From: Elgaria multicarinata webbii
Lineage: Eukaryota > Chordata > Lepidosauria > Squamata > Anguidae
Reading direction: 5' to 3'
Assembly (NCBI RefSeq): GCF_023053635.1
Contig: NC_086188.1
Span: 74,501 to 138,500 of the forward strand
Length of the DNA: 64,000 bases
The notes beneath the pieces were generated by a model that was not told the DNA's origin, searched no databases, and was given only the letters and a program-made list of their open reading frames with translations. The translations under genes were made by a program, and so were the position numbers. Positions 24,101 through 35,717 of this stretch are shown here, in pieces. Each line of letters opens with the position of its first letter. Position 1 is the stretch's first letter.

Positions 24101-24980
24101 TGCACGCATGCGATTGTAGAAAAAGCCCGAGAAATAGAAACGCCTTCATAACCTCTGATGCTTGGTCCGAGCCAGCTGCAGAGGCCTCATATTCCTAGTT
24201 TCCTGCACTCCTATTTTGCAACTCGTCCTGGGTGGTGGTTCGCAGGGTTCTTCTCAGAAGGAAAGCGGATCCTGCAGGCCTGATGTTCTCCATCCCAGAT
24301 CTACGAGAAGCTGCAACAACTCGGCTTTCTCACGGACGGCACCCTTTCACCAGCAGTAAGACGACGGTTTCCCTTTCCAGCTGACACAACAGGAGGCGGA
24401 CAGGTCATCAGATCGAGTAAAACAGCTAAGTTACTTTTTCCGGTGTGTGGTGCCATACAAGGTCAAGCTAAGCGTGGGTGGAGGGATTTTTAGGCAGCCG
24501 AGGGGGCAGGAAAGTTAAGAGCCTAGGTTACATACGCTCTTGAATTCGCACATGGTACGCCTGTGAATTCGCACAGGCTCCTTTCGGTAGCCTACCGTGT
24601 CGACGGCACGTCCTTAAAGTTGCTCTGGCTTCTCCTGCACTTCCTCACTCCTTGGGTTCCGTTCTTGCACCACTTCGGCTCTCTTCCCCTTTGCCAGCGG
24701 TGACTGGGATTGTTGCCACGCTGCCACTAGCTCAGCTAACTTTAAAGGCATGCCGTGAGGTGGGCAGAATTTTATTTCTGAGAAGCCGGTTCAGGCAGCC
24801 ACGGGGAGATATGTTTAGGGAGGCAACTACCGTTTATCAGGTGTTTTGTTTGGATATGTAACAGACAAAAAGATATTCTTGCGTGTTTCACTGTGATGGA
24901 CCGTTAAATAAGTTCCTGCCTTTTTTCCCCCCACGGAGAAGTTCCAGGAGGAACACGACTGCTCGCGCCCCTACGTGTTG
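21171..24980 (+). repeat. 3.8 kb satellite unit 4
   Basis: Full-length unit, near-identical to unit 3. It differs at scattered single bases, for example 'ggtgatgtctgtgg' where unit 3 has 'ggtgacgtctgtgg', and a shorter G tract near 23,505. The forward arm frame is at 21,760-22,305 and alpha at about 23,230-24,200. Confidence 0.92.
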
Positions 24981-27900
24981 CTGAGGATGGTCCTGGCCTT
25001 TCTGTTCTAGATGATGATGAGGAACGTCATTTCAACGCCACCCGTCCGCAACCATCCGTGTGAGTCTACTTTTGCCAGAAGATTGGTAAACCTTGAACTG
25101 CATGTGTGAATGGATTATTGCCTGCATGCACATCTGGACCGCCCAGACAGCTTCGGCTATTGGGTGGTATAACAATTTAAAAAATAAATAAATAAAATCT
25201 GTAACTGCAGAGAACAACTGAGAAGTAGAAATGCCTTAATAATCTTTGAAGCTTTATGGGAGGCAGCTCCAAGGGGGTCACAGGCATGAGTCATCTGCTC
25301 CTGCTTTAGAGAAGGGGGGGGTCGCTCTTGGGTCGACCTGTGCCAAGAGAGGGATGGGGGGGGCGTGCACCCTGCTGCTGTCCCCATCTCTTTGCCGGCA
25401 GAAGGATAGGGGACCTGCAACCCCGTGGACTCCCTTGGTCCTCTTATGCTCTCCATCTGGGAAGGCTGTCTTGGGTGGGGGTGAGAAGTCGTGTGTTGCG
25501 AGGCTTCTTCTCTTGCCTAGAATTCTGAAGGTGGTGGTGTTGGGAGATGATGGCTCTGTCCTACGCCAGTCTTGCTACAGGGGACCTCAGGGCTCTTTTT
25601 GACCCCCATTCTTCCCAACATCTACATCAAACCGCCAGGAGACGTTAACCGGGGCCGCGGCCTGAGGCCTCACCAGTGCCTCTCCTTCTCAGCTCATAGG
25701 GTTGAGGCAGTGGAAGGTCTGAACAGGCACACGGGCAGGAGAATGGACTGGATGAGGGCCAAGAAACTCAGATTCAATCCAGACAGAACAGACGTACTGT
25801 TTGCAGGTGGGTCATCGTTCAGGCTTAGTGACGTTCACCCTGTTCTGGAGGGGGAGGGAGTTACACACTTCCTCAAGGGTGATGTCTGTGGTGGGGATGG
25901 TCACGGTTCCGCCGTTATCCGTAGAGGCACAGGCTCCCAACGTGGCTCAGAGTGGCTTTTCATCATGTGGGTTTCAACGGGGGTCAGTTTTTTTTATTTC
26001 CCTTTGGATTTTAGTTGTAGCTTATTTTAATTTAGTTCTAATTTTTCTTTTTATTTACTGCACTTTAACTCCCCACAAAGCCCAAAGTTGGTGTACAAAA
26101 TATTTAAAAGAATAAGAAATTAAAAGAGAATACAGCTAATACAGAATAAAACCGGCCAAGACAATGGAAATAAATTCACTAAACTAAAAGCAACAGGAGA
26201 GAAAATCACTAAGAGTCCACTAATAATTAAAATAGCTACTAATCAGAAGTAAAAAGGATTCCTTGAACAGGTGGTGCTCTGAGCCCCCGAGGGAGCCTGT
26301 GCCTCTGCAGGCGAGGACGGAGCCACCGTCATCTCCGCACGGCAGACCTCACTCTTTAGAAGGCCTGTAACCCGCCTTCCAGAGCAGGGCGACTGTCCCT
26401 TAACCGGATCGATGAACCGCCCACAAATAGCACTTGCGTCTCGTCTGGCTTGACTCTCGGTTCACGGGCCCTCATCCAGCCCACTCTCCTGCCCAGGCGC
26501 TGGTTCAGAGCTTCCACGGCCTCAGCTCTCTGAGCTGAGAAGGAGAGGCGAAGCGAGGTGTCCTGGTTGTTGCCTCAGCCCGCTCCCCTGGAGAACCTCT
26601 CCCGACGGTTTCATGTAGCTGTCGAAAAGCATGGGGTGAAATGGTGCCCTAGGAGAGATCCATTCTCCCCTACGCCCACTTTGTCTAAGAGGCATTCTAG
26701 GCGGGAGTGGAACCGTTGCAATACGCAACTTCAAGGCAGCCTTCCCAGAAGAACAGCATCGGAGGTCCAAGAGAGTCCACGGGGTGGCACGCCCCCCCCA
26801 TCCTTCTGCTGGCCCTGGTCGACCCATCGGGTGACGAAACCCAGGGCTGCGTTTCCACATGATACAGAAGTTTATCTGGTCTCAACGGGGCAGCTAGATC
26901 AGTAAGTAGCCCTGGCCAATGCCATCGCACTCTGCCAGCCGTTGGCCAATGAAGCTGATGGGCTCGGTTGTGATAGGCATCTCCACCGGTCCCGGGCCCG
27001 AGGAGGTGCTCGGGGACGCCCTGCTCCCATTTTCTTAGGGTATGTCTAGTTTGCACCTGGCTCTGAGTGTTGGGTCCCAGGTTTCTTCCAGGAAAGAAAG
27101 CCGATTCTGCAAGCCCAAAGTCCGCCGACCCGACACATGCGAGATGTTACAACAGCTCCGCTTCCTCCTGGATGGCACTGCTCCACCAGAGATAAATCCG
27201 TGGTCTCCCTTTCCGGCCCAGGCTGCAGGAGGCCGGCAGCTCCTCCGATGGACTACAAAAGCTAAGTCATGACTTCTGGGGGAGGTGCTCTAGAACATCT
27301 GGCTCCGTGTGTGCGGGGGGGGGGGCTTTTGGACTACCTCTCACCTCTCATTCTCCCTTACTGTCAACGATGTCACGCTTACTCCGGTCAAGGAAGCTCG
27401 TAGTCTTGGCTTTATATTTGACTCCTCGCTCTCCTTTACTCCTCACATCGAGGCAGTAGCTAAATCCTGTCGTTTCTTCCTGTATAATATTGCCAGGATT
27501 CGACCATTTTTGTCTGTCTCTTCTGCCAAGACTCTCGTTCACGCACTGGTTATCTCTCGGTTGGACTACTGCAACCTTCTTCTCTCTGGCCTTCCTTCAT
27601 CTCACATCAGTCCGCTGGTCTCTGTCCACCACTCTGCCGCTAAGATCATCTTCTTGGCCCGCCGCTCTGACCATGTCACTCCACTTCTGAAATCTCTTCA
27701 CTGGCTTCCAATTCACTTCAGAATCCAATATAAACTTCTCCTACTGACCTTCAAAGCTCTTCACGGCCTAGCTCTTGCCTATCTCTCCTCTCTCATCTCA
27801 CACTATCGCCCCGCTCGGGCTCTCCGCTCCTCCGATGCCATGCTTCTCGCCTGCCCAAGGACCTCCACTTCCCTTACTCGGCTTCGTCCTTTTTCTTCTG

Positions 27901-29689
27901 CTGCCCCTTACGCCTGGAACGCTCTTCCAGAACACTTGAGAACTACAAACTCAATCACTGCTTTTAAGACTCAGCTCAAAACTTTTCTTTTCCCTATAGC
28001 CTTCAAATATTGAGTTTGTTCTGACTTTACACTGTTGGTTTTGCCCTACCCTGTGCCTGTTTACACTTCCCTGTGCCTGTTTGCATTCTCCTTCCCTCTT
28101 TATTGTTTACTACAACTTATTAGATTGTAAGCCTATGCGGCAGGGTCTTGCTATTTACTGTGTTATCTGTACAGCACCATGTACATTGATGGTGCTATAT
28201 AAATAAATAATAATAATAATAATAATACCGAGGGCCACGCATGAAAGGTAACGAGTGTAGATACCAAAAAAGTATCATACCCCTCGTGAATTCGCTCAGG
28301 TCCCTTTCAGTGGCCTGCCGTGTCAAGGACACGCCCTCAAAGTTGCTCTAGCTTCTCCTGCACCTCCACACTCCTTGGGTTCTGTCCTTGCACCCGTGGG
28401 GGTTTCTTCCCCATCGCCACCGGTGACTGGGACTGCCGCCACGCTACCACAAGCTCCGCTAACTTTGAGGGCGTGCCGCGGGGGACGGAGGGTTCCATCT
28501 CAGAGAAGCCAGTGGAGTGGATGGTTTCAGAAGACAAATACTGTGTGGCGTGCATTCGTTTGAGCATGGAAACAGTATCCTTGTGTGTCTTGCAGTGCCG
28601 TTCAAAACCTTCCCCTCGTTTTGTTGGAAGGCGAAATCCAGAAGGATCATGGCTGGCCCAGGTCTCTCTGCGTCGCTGAGGATTGTCCTGGCGTCAATGT
28701 TCCGGATCCTGATGAGGAATGCCGTCTCCACACCACCCATCCGTGGAAGTCTACTTTCGGCCAATCGGTTTGTTAAACATTGTACTGAATTTGTGAACGG
28801 ACTATTGCACGCATGCGATTGTAGAAAAAGCCCGAGAAATAGAAACGCCTTCATAACCTCTGATGCTTGGTCCGAGCCAGCTGCAGAGGCCTCATATTCT
28901 TAGTTTCCTGCACTCCTATTTTGCAACTCGTCCTGGGTGGTGGTTCGCAGGGTTCTTCTCAGAAGGAAAGCGGATCCTGCAGGCCTGATGTTCTCCATCC
29001 CAGATCTACGAGAAGCTGCAACAACTCGGCTTTCTCACGGACGGCACCCTTTCACCAGCAGTAAGACGACGGTTTCCCTTTCCAGCTGACACAGCAGGAG
29101 GCGGACAGGTCGTCAGATCGAGTAAAACAGCTAAGTTACTTTTTCTGGTGTCTGGTGCCATACAAGGTCAAGCTAAGCGTGAGTGGAAGGATTTTTAGGC
29201 AGCAGAGGGCTACGCAAAAAAGTTAAGGAGGGTAGGTTACATACGCTCTTGAATTCGCACATGGTACGCCTGTGAATTCGCACAGCCTCTCTTTTGGTAG
29301 CCCACCGTGTCAACGGCACGTCCTTAAAGTTGCTCTGGCTTCTCCTGCACTTCCTCACTCCTTGGGTTCTGTTCTTGCCCCACTTCGGCTCTCTTCCCCT
29401 TTGCCAGCGGTGACTGGGATTGTTGCCACGCTGCCACTAGCTCAGCTAACTTTAAAGGCATGCCGTGAGGTGGGCAGAATTTTATTTCTGAGAAGCCGGT
29501 TCAGGCAGCCAGGGGGGGATATTTTTAGGGAGGCAACTTCTGTTTGTCAGGTGTTTATTTGGCTATGTAACGGACAAAAAGGTATTCTTGCCTGTCTCGC
29601 TGTGATGGATTGTTAAATAAGTTCCTGCCTTTTTTCCCCTGATGGAGAAGTTCCAGGAGGAACAAGACTGCTCGTGCCCCTACGTGTTG
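24981..29689 (+). repeat. Satellite unit 5 carrying an L2 insertion
   Basis: The unit is 4,709 bp. It is ordinary apart from an insertion of about 0.89 kb at 27,338-28,227, placed between 'ggactacc' and 'gagggccacgcatg', which are contiguous in the other units. Left of the insertion the sequence matches units 3 and 4. To the right (28,230-29,689) it is more diverged and keeps the 'ggtctctctgcg' form of unit 1. Confidence 0.9.
27338..28227 (+). mobile_element. L2-clade LINE 3' fragment with open RT C-terminal frame
   Basis: A 5'-truncated L2-like LINE. The frame (about 27,345-28,010) encodes an uninterrupted RT C-terminal region: 'SRLDYCNLLLSGLP', 'LKSLHWLPIHFRIQYKLLLL' and 'AWNALPEHLR'. It ends FLFPIAFKY before a stop. 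The 3' UTR ends 'GGTGCTATATAAATAAATAA' and (TAA)n. The initiator Met of the long frame at 27,309 belongs to satellite sequence, so this is not a gene. A related copy is at 32,101. Confidence 0.9.
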
Positions 29690-31675
29690 CTGAGGACGGT
29701 CCTGGCCTTCGTGTTCTGGATCATGACAAGGAACGTCATTTCAACGACACTCGTCCGCACCCATCCGTGTGAGTCTACTTTTGGCCAGAAGATTGGTTCA
29801 CCTTGATCTGCACATGCGAATGGATTATTGCGTGCATGCACATTTGAACTGCCCTGAGAACTTCGGCTATTGGGCGGTATAAAACTTTAATAAATAAATG
29901 AATAAAATCTATGACTGCAGAGAACAACTGAGAATTAGAAATACCTTAATAATCTTTGAAGCTTTATGGGAGGCAGCTCCAAGGGGGCCACAGTCATGAG
30001 TCATCTGTTCCTGTTTTAGAGAAGGGGGGTCATTCTTGGGTCGACCTGTGCCAAGAGAGGGATGGGGGGGTGCAACCCTGCTGCTGTCCCCGTCTCTTTG
30101 CCGGCAGGATAGGGGACCTGCAACCCGTGGACTCTCTTGGTCCTCTTATGCTCTCCACCTGGGACGGCTGTCTTGAGTGGGGGTGGGAAGTCGTGTGTTG
30201 CGAGGCTTCTGCTCTTGCCTAGAATACTGAAGGTGGCGGTGTTAGGAGATGATGGCTCTGTCCTACGCCAGTCTTGCTACAGGGGGCCTCAAGGATCTTT
30301 TTGACCCCCATTCTTCCCAACATCTACATCAAACCGCCAGGAGACTTTAACAGGGGCCGCGGCCTGAGGCCTCACCAGTGCCTCTTCTTCTCAGCTCATA
30401 GGGTTGAGGCAGTGGAAGCTCTGAACCAGCTCAGGGGCAGGAGAATGGACTGGATGAGGGCCAAGAAACTCAGATTCTATCCAGACAGAACAGACGTACT
30501 GTTTGCAGGTGGGTCATCGTTCCGGCTTAGTGACATTCACCCTATTCTGGAAAGGGAGGAGTTACACACTTCCTAAAGGGTGACGTCTGTGGTAGGGATG
30601 GTCACGGTTCCGCCGTTGTCCGTAGAGGCACAGGCTCCCTCAGTGGCTCAGAGTGGCTTTTCATCATGTGGGTTTCAGCAGGGGTCACAGTTTTTTTTTA
30701 TTTCCCTTTGTATTTTAATTTAGTTCTTTTTTTTCTTTTTATTTACTGCACTTTAACTCCCCCCAAGCCCAAAGTTGGTGTACAAAATATTTAAAAGAAT
30801 AAGAAATTAAAAGAGAATACAGCTAATACAGAATAAAACCGGCCAAGACAATGGAAATAAATTCAGTAAACTAAAAGCAACAGGAGAGAAAATCACTAAG
30901 AGTCTAATAATAATTAAAATAACTACTAATCAGAAGTAAAAAGGATTCCTTGAACAGGTGGTGCTCTCAGCCCCCGAGGGAGCCTGTGCCTCTGCAGGCG
31001 AGGACGGATCCGCCATCATCTCCGCAAGGCAGACCTCACCCTTTAGAAGGCCTGAAAAACCCCTTCCAGAACAAGGTGACTGTCACTTAACCGGATCGAT
31101 GAACCGCCCACAAATAGCACTTACGTCGCGTCTGGATTGACTCTCGGTTCAGGGGCCCTCATCCAGCCCACTCTCCTGCCCAGGCGCTGGTTCAGAGCTT
31201 CCACGGCCTCAGCTCTCTGAGCTGAGAAGGAGCGGCGAAGCAAGGTGTCCTGGTTGCTGCCTCAGCCCGCTCCCCTGGAGTACCTCTCCCGGCGGTTTCA
31301 TGTAGCTGTCGAAAAGCATGGGGTGAAATGCTGCCCTAGGAGAGTCTATTCTCCCCTACGCCCGCTTTGTCTAAGAGGCATTCTAGGCGGGAGTGGAACC
31401 GTTGCAATACGCAACTTCAAGGCAGCCTTCCCAGAAGGACAGCATCAGAGGTCCAAGAGTCCACGGGGTGGTACGCCCCCCATCCTTCTCCTGGCCCTGG
31501 TTAACCCATAAGGTGATGAAACCCAGGGCTGCGTTTCCACATGATACAGAATGTCATTTCTACGCCACCTGTCCGCACCCGTCTATGTGAGTCTACTTTT
31601 GGCCAGAAGACTGGTTCAACTTAAACTGGATATGCTTAGGGATTATTGCCTGTATGGACATCTGTAATTGTAATG
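29690..31675 (+). repeat. Satellite unit 6, partial, right edge of the array
   Basis: This unit has the end of beta, the forward arm (frame 30,274-30,576), the spacer and the reverse arm. At about 31,549 it then jumps from 'ccacatgatacagaa' directly to the end of the beta module ('tgtcatttctacgccacc'). The ~2 kb alpha/beta part is missing. Divergence from units 3-4 is clearly higher, as expected at an array edge. Confidence 0.85.
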
Positions 31676-33020
31676 TATAATTAGCTATAATTATGTGTAA
31701 CCGATGTATCCTATTGACTATTTTAAGGATAAGAGGGTACCGTTTAAATTATGGGATTTGAGTTGGAGATTATACCATCAAGTGTATAATCTACAAGGGA
31801 CGAGACCGTGGCTGGCTGAGTCGGCACAAACCTGCCCAAGGCTACAATGTCAAAGAACAGCTATTGTAAAAGGGACAGTGCAACACTTTGTCAAAGACTG
31901 CCCTGCATCACTTGCGACATGGAAAGCGATATCCACAGCCCTGGACTGGGCTGATCTTGCTTCTCAAGATTGGGAAACGATCACATCAGGCAATGAGCCC
32001 ACGCCTCCTTTGAATGGACCCAGGAAACAAGTACCTCGGAAAAGAAGATGGGAAGAGGATAAAAAGGTGGTGCGATCCTTTTTTATAGTACCGTGGACTA
32101 CAATACTCCGCTTCTGAAATCTCTTCATTGGCTTCCAATTCACTTCAGAATCCAATATAAACTTCTCCTGTTAACCTTCAAAGCTTTTCAGGGTCTAGCT
32201 CCTTCCTATCTCTCCTCTCTCATCTCACACTATTGCCCCGCTCGTGCTCTTCGCTCCTCTGATGCCATGCTTCTCGCCTGCCCAAGGGTCTCTACTTCCC
32301 TTGCTCGGCTCCGTCCATTTTCTTCTGCTGCCCCTGACGCCTGGAACGCTCTTCCAGAACATTTGAGAACTACAAGTTCAATCACAGCTTTTAAAGCTCA
32401 ACTAAAAACTTTTCTTTTTCCTAAAGCTTTTAAAACTTGATGTTGTGCAGACTTTATACTGTTAGTTTTACCCTACCCTGTGCCTGTTTGCATTCTCTTC
32501 CCCTCCTTATTGTTTTACTATGATTTTATTAGATTGTAAGCCTATGCGGCAGAGTCTTTCTATTTACTGTTTTACTCTGTACAGCACCATGTACATTGAT
32601 GGTGCTATATAAATAAATAATAATAATAATAAGGTTGATTAACCTGTTTATAATTACGGCATTAGTTTACCAAAGACAAAGGGAGATTAAGGAAAAGTAT
32701 TTGGTGAATGAAGTAAGTGATGTAACTTTTGTTCAGACAAAAATTAAAAACATTAGTAGAGAAGAGAAAGGAAGGATTTCCCCAGTTCAATGGAGGAAAC
32801 TTTGGCCTTGTTTATCCAATGCCGATGCACTGATTACTTAAGGTTATACAGAAATGTCATTAGTGAATATAACTTGAATGATATATTAGTGGTAACTTTA
32901 GGGACTGAGCAAGTGTATGAGTAAAACCAAAAGTCAAGAGAGAGTATCATGTTTGTGATGGTATCTTGAATGTAGTTGTAAAATTATATGTAGAAAGATT
33001 TTAATTTAATAAAAAAATTC
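31676..33020 (+). mobile_element. Non-LTR retrotransposon 3' end, copy A (Tx1/L1-like), split by L2
   Basis: The 5'-truncated ORF C-terminus starts about 31,704 with 'DKRVPFKLWDLSWRLYHQVY'. It has a zinc-knuckle-like region with 'CPRLQC' and 'VQHFVKDCPAS..TW', as in the zf-RVT domain of Tx1/L1-group LINEs. At about 32,100, after 'VPWTTI', an L2 3' end interrupts it, and the frame resumes at about 32,635 with 'RLINLFIITALVYQRQREIK', ending at 32,841. The 3' end 'aataaaaaaattcaacctaa' is followed by CCTAAC-like sequence. Copies B and C share the C-terminal motif. Clade assignment is tentative. Confidence 0.65.
32101..32634 (+). mobile_element. L2-clade LINE 3' end nested in copy A
   Basis: About 110 codons of the same L2 C-terminus seen at 27.3 kb ('LLKSLHWLPIHFRIQYKLLL', 'AWNALPEHLRTTSSITAFK') are followed by the same 3' UTR ending in 'GGTGCTATATAAATAAATAA' and (TAA)n. 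It sits inside the reading frame of copy A, so it inserted later than copy A. Confidence 0.88.
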
Positions 33021-33109
33021 AACCTAAAAAAATATTCAACCTAACTCTTCCTCTAACCTCTATAAGCAAGAAGAAGGGAAAAAACAACAAAAACAGTCTT
33101 CGTCGCTTT

Positions 33110-33940
33110 ATCTAAAAAAGCCACAATACCCTCTCCTGACTTTTATTGATAAAAGGGTGCCGTACCATTTGTGGGAAAGCAGATGGAGAGCGTATCATCA
33201 GGTTTTAAACGTAAACGCAGCTAACCCGTGGTTTAAAGAAATTGAACAACTTTGTCCAAGGCTTGAATGCAGGAAACGAGTCACTTTTGCTGACCGTCCC
33301 TGTAAAGAAACAGTAGAGCATTTTGTAAAACAATGTCCGTCAGCTAGGAGAACATGGGAACAATTATCGGTGGTGCTACAATGGCCTTCCCTAAAGGACC
33401 AACATTGGGAGACTATGGTGTCTGGCCTCCCCCTTCCAAATGCAATCAAGGGCCCTATAAAACTCAGCTCAAAAAAGAAAGGGGTAGAATGGAGGAATGT
33501 ACCATAGACGACAATAAGATTAATTAAACTTATGGTTATCCTCGCCTTATCTGTACAAAGAACAAAAAAGTCAGAACAAAATATACAACACACAGGATTT
33601 ATTATAAATAAAATAGATACTTTAGCCATGGTAGAACGAGAAAGAATGAGTAGCGCACAGTGGCAAAAATTCTGGCCCTGGAAAAAAAGGACAACACCAG
33701 GGATCGCATGATTCAATAAAAGTGAAAATAGCCAATAAAAGGAAATTAAAGTTAATAAAGGTTGGTTTTCAGTTTAACACATTGTAGTTTGTATACATAA
33801 CGTAAAAGTTAAACAAATGCTTTATGCATAATTTTTTAGAAATTATTGCATGTGAAATGTATATGCTTTGTACGTGTTTTTGTATAATTTTTGTAATATG
33901 ATCTGGTAGTATATTTTTAAATAAAAAAAATTATCTTTCC
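33110..33940 (+). mobile_element. Non-LTR retrotransposon 3' end, copy B (Tx1/L1-like)
   Basis: The frame carries 'DKRVPYHLWESRWRAYHQVL', 'CPRLEC' and 'KETVEHFVKQCPSARRTW', aligning with copy A. It stops at about 33,507 where copy A has W in 'VPWTTI' (TGG to TAG). The same frame continues with 'TIRLIKLMVILALSVQRTKK' and 'MSSAQWQKFWPWKK' to a stop at about 33,710. The AT-rich 3' UTR ends 'aaataaaaaaaattatc'. This copy is truncated at its 5' end and dead. Confidence 0.65.
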
Positions 33941-33953
33941 CCCCCCCCCCCCC
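33939..33953 (+). repeat. Poly(C) tract
   Basis: A run of 15 C lies between the 3' end of copy B and the CCCTAA-like sequence at 33,964. Confidence 0.9.
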
Positions 33954-33963
33954 AAAATATATC

Positions 33964-33980
33964 TTAACCCCTAACCCTGG
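33964..33980 (+). repeat. Short interstitial telomere-like sequence
   Basis: 'ttaacccctaaccctgg' resembles two degenerate CCCTAA units. It lies immediately downstream of copy B. Confidence 0.5.
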
Positions 33981-34682
33981 CCTTGCCTGTTTTTGGTCCC
34001 AAACATCACGGATCATCAAGTTCTACCCACCACCAACACAGGCATGGGCCTAGCTGGGGCCCCATGTCATTACATCAAATCAGAAGAAATCAGAAAGGCC
34101 TTGAACCTGACCCTTGGTTTCAGGGTACAGCCATCATCAGCCCACTGCCCTGACAAGCACCTGGCAGATGCCACTTGCAATTGCAGACCGTGCAAGGCGC
34201 TCGCCCTGCAGGTTCTCCAAGCCCTGCTTGGCTGGGCCAGCTGAGTGCTTGGCAAAATACACTGGTTTTATTCTGCACCCACCTGTACTCCTGAAAAGCC
34301 TTTCTGGAGGGTGGGGACTCCTGAAAAAAATGTGGGAGGCTGCCTGAAGCAGAGGGGACTTAGCCCTATCACTGATACTTGTGTGACGCCCCCCTGTACC
34401 ATATCCAACAATTTTGGGCAGAGCTTTTTGTTAGGGGCAGAGATGGCTGCGGGGGGGCGGGGGGGGGAGAGAGTAAAGGACTGTTAACTTCCATAAGTGA
34501 TCTTTAGGATCCAAGCCATTGAGCCAGTTCGCACGATCACCATCACTTCAACAAGCCATGGTGGGTGCTTTGTTTATGCAGCGGCTCATGCTGGGTACCG
34601 GTTGCCTAATCCCCCATCCTGCGCTTGTCGTGTGGTCGGAGCCCAGGCGGTCTTGGCTTGTTGGATGGGGAAAAAATCCTCC
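33981..34682. other. Non-coding stretch, no gene recognised
   Basis: Short frames only, with no recognised domain. It contains a G-rich run near 34,450-34,470. Confidence 0.35.
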
Positions 34683-34812
34683 AATAATTTATTTGTTACA
34701 TTTATATGCCGCCCCAAACCTGAAGCTCTCTGGGCGGTTTACAAAGGTTTAAAACAGCAAACATTAAAAAAAGCATACAAAATTCAAAAATCATCAGAAA
34801 CATAAAAACAAC
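34683..34812 (-). mobile_element. L2/CR1-type LINE 3' tail
   Basis: 'tttatatgccgccccaaacc' through 'agctctctgggcggtttaca' is the reverse complement of the GGGCGGTATA-type LINE tail. About 130 bp remain. Confidence 0.8.
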
Positions 34813-35289
34813 AATAACCCATGGGTTGTTGGGTCTCTGGAATTTCATCTCCCTCTCTAACAACCTTGCCACCTGGATTCAGATGACAAAACAAGCCCTG
34901 CCCACACGGATGATGAGGCATGAGCTGCAGCTTGCGATCATGCCAACCTGGTCATAGTGGGCTGATTCAACGATTGCAGTATCAGTGTTCTTTTTGAAAG
35001 CCACTGAGGGTTGCTGGCGCTATTGCGCTTCTCTTGTACGTTGGGATGGTACTCAACTTTGCTTGTGTTTTTCCTAGACAGCAACTAGGTTTTTTTTGCC
35101 AGTCTCTTCTAGACTCTTTTTTGCCTTAAGCAAGTAATAAATGAGTAAGAGAAGATTGTAATCTGAATTTCTACTTGTTTGAAGTGGCATTTCTCTTTTG
35201 GCTCATTCTACGCTGAAAATTTTGAGTATCAAGGAATAGGAAGCTGTGGTCTAGAAACCGGTGTATTTGTCTATAATCGTAGGTTTAGA
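34813..35289. other. Non-coding stretch, no gene recognised
   Basis: AT-rich interspersed DNA. I see no gene or clear repeat boundary. Confidence 0.3.
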
Positions 35290-35428
35290 TCAGCCTGCCC
35301 CAACCTGGTGCCCTCCAGATGTTTTGGAGTTCAGCACCCATCCGTTCCAGCCTGCAGGGCCAATGGAAAGCTGGGGATTGTGGTCCAAAATCTTGGAAGA
35401 GCACCAATTTGGGGAAGGCTGGCTTAAA
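35290..35428 (+). repeat. Interspersed repeat, 'ggtgccctccagatgt' family
   Basis: 'ctggtgccctccagatgttt' and 'ttggggaaggctggctt' recur, in either orientation, near 51,930, 52,060, 59,500 and 62,370 in this window. This is a dispersed family that I cannot assign to a class. Confidence 0.65.
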
Positions 35429-35717
35429 TATTAAAGCTGCACGGATCACATCTTATCCCTTAACATCGGGATCCACTTTTTGCCTAGCTAACGGTGTATT
35501 TTTCCATAATTCTTGTCTTGCAGCCACGTAATCCCCAGCTGCCTCGCTTGTCAGCCCAGGCGAAACGCTGCTGAGGATTACAGGGGAGCCGTGTGAATGG
35601 TGCCGGCATGGGGAGCAGCCATTCACCAACCCACCTCTTACCGCAGAGGTCAAACTCACCCCCCGCCCCGCAGCTCCCGTCCCTCCTTCATCCATCATGA
35701 TTTGCCCCTCGACACAC

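Noticed and set aside
27309-28013. 234-codon open frame as a host gene
   Set aside because: It is the C-terminus of an L2-like reverse transcriptase, with a start codon supplied by satellite sequence.
31704-32117. 137-codon frame as a novel host protein
   Set aside because: Its zinc-knuckle and the matching copies at 33.1 and 39.2 kb show that it is a LINE 3' fragment.
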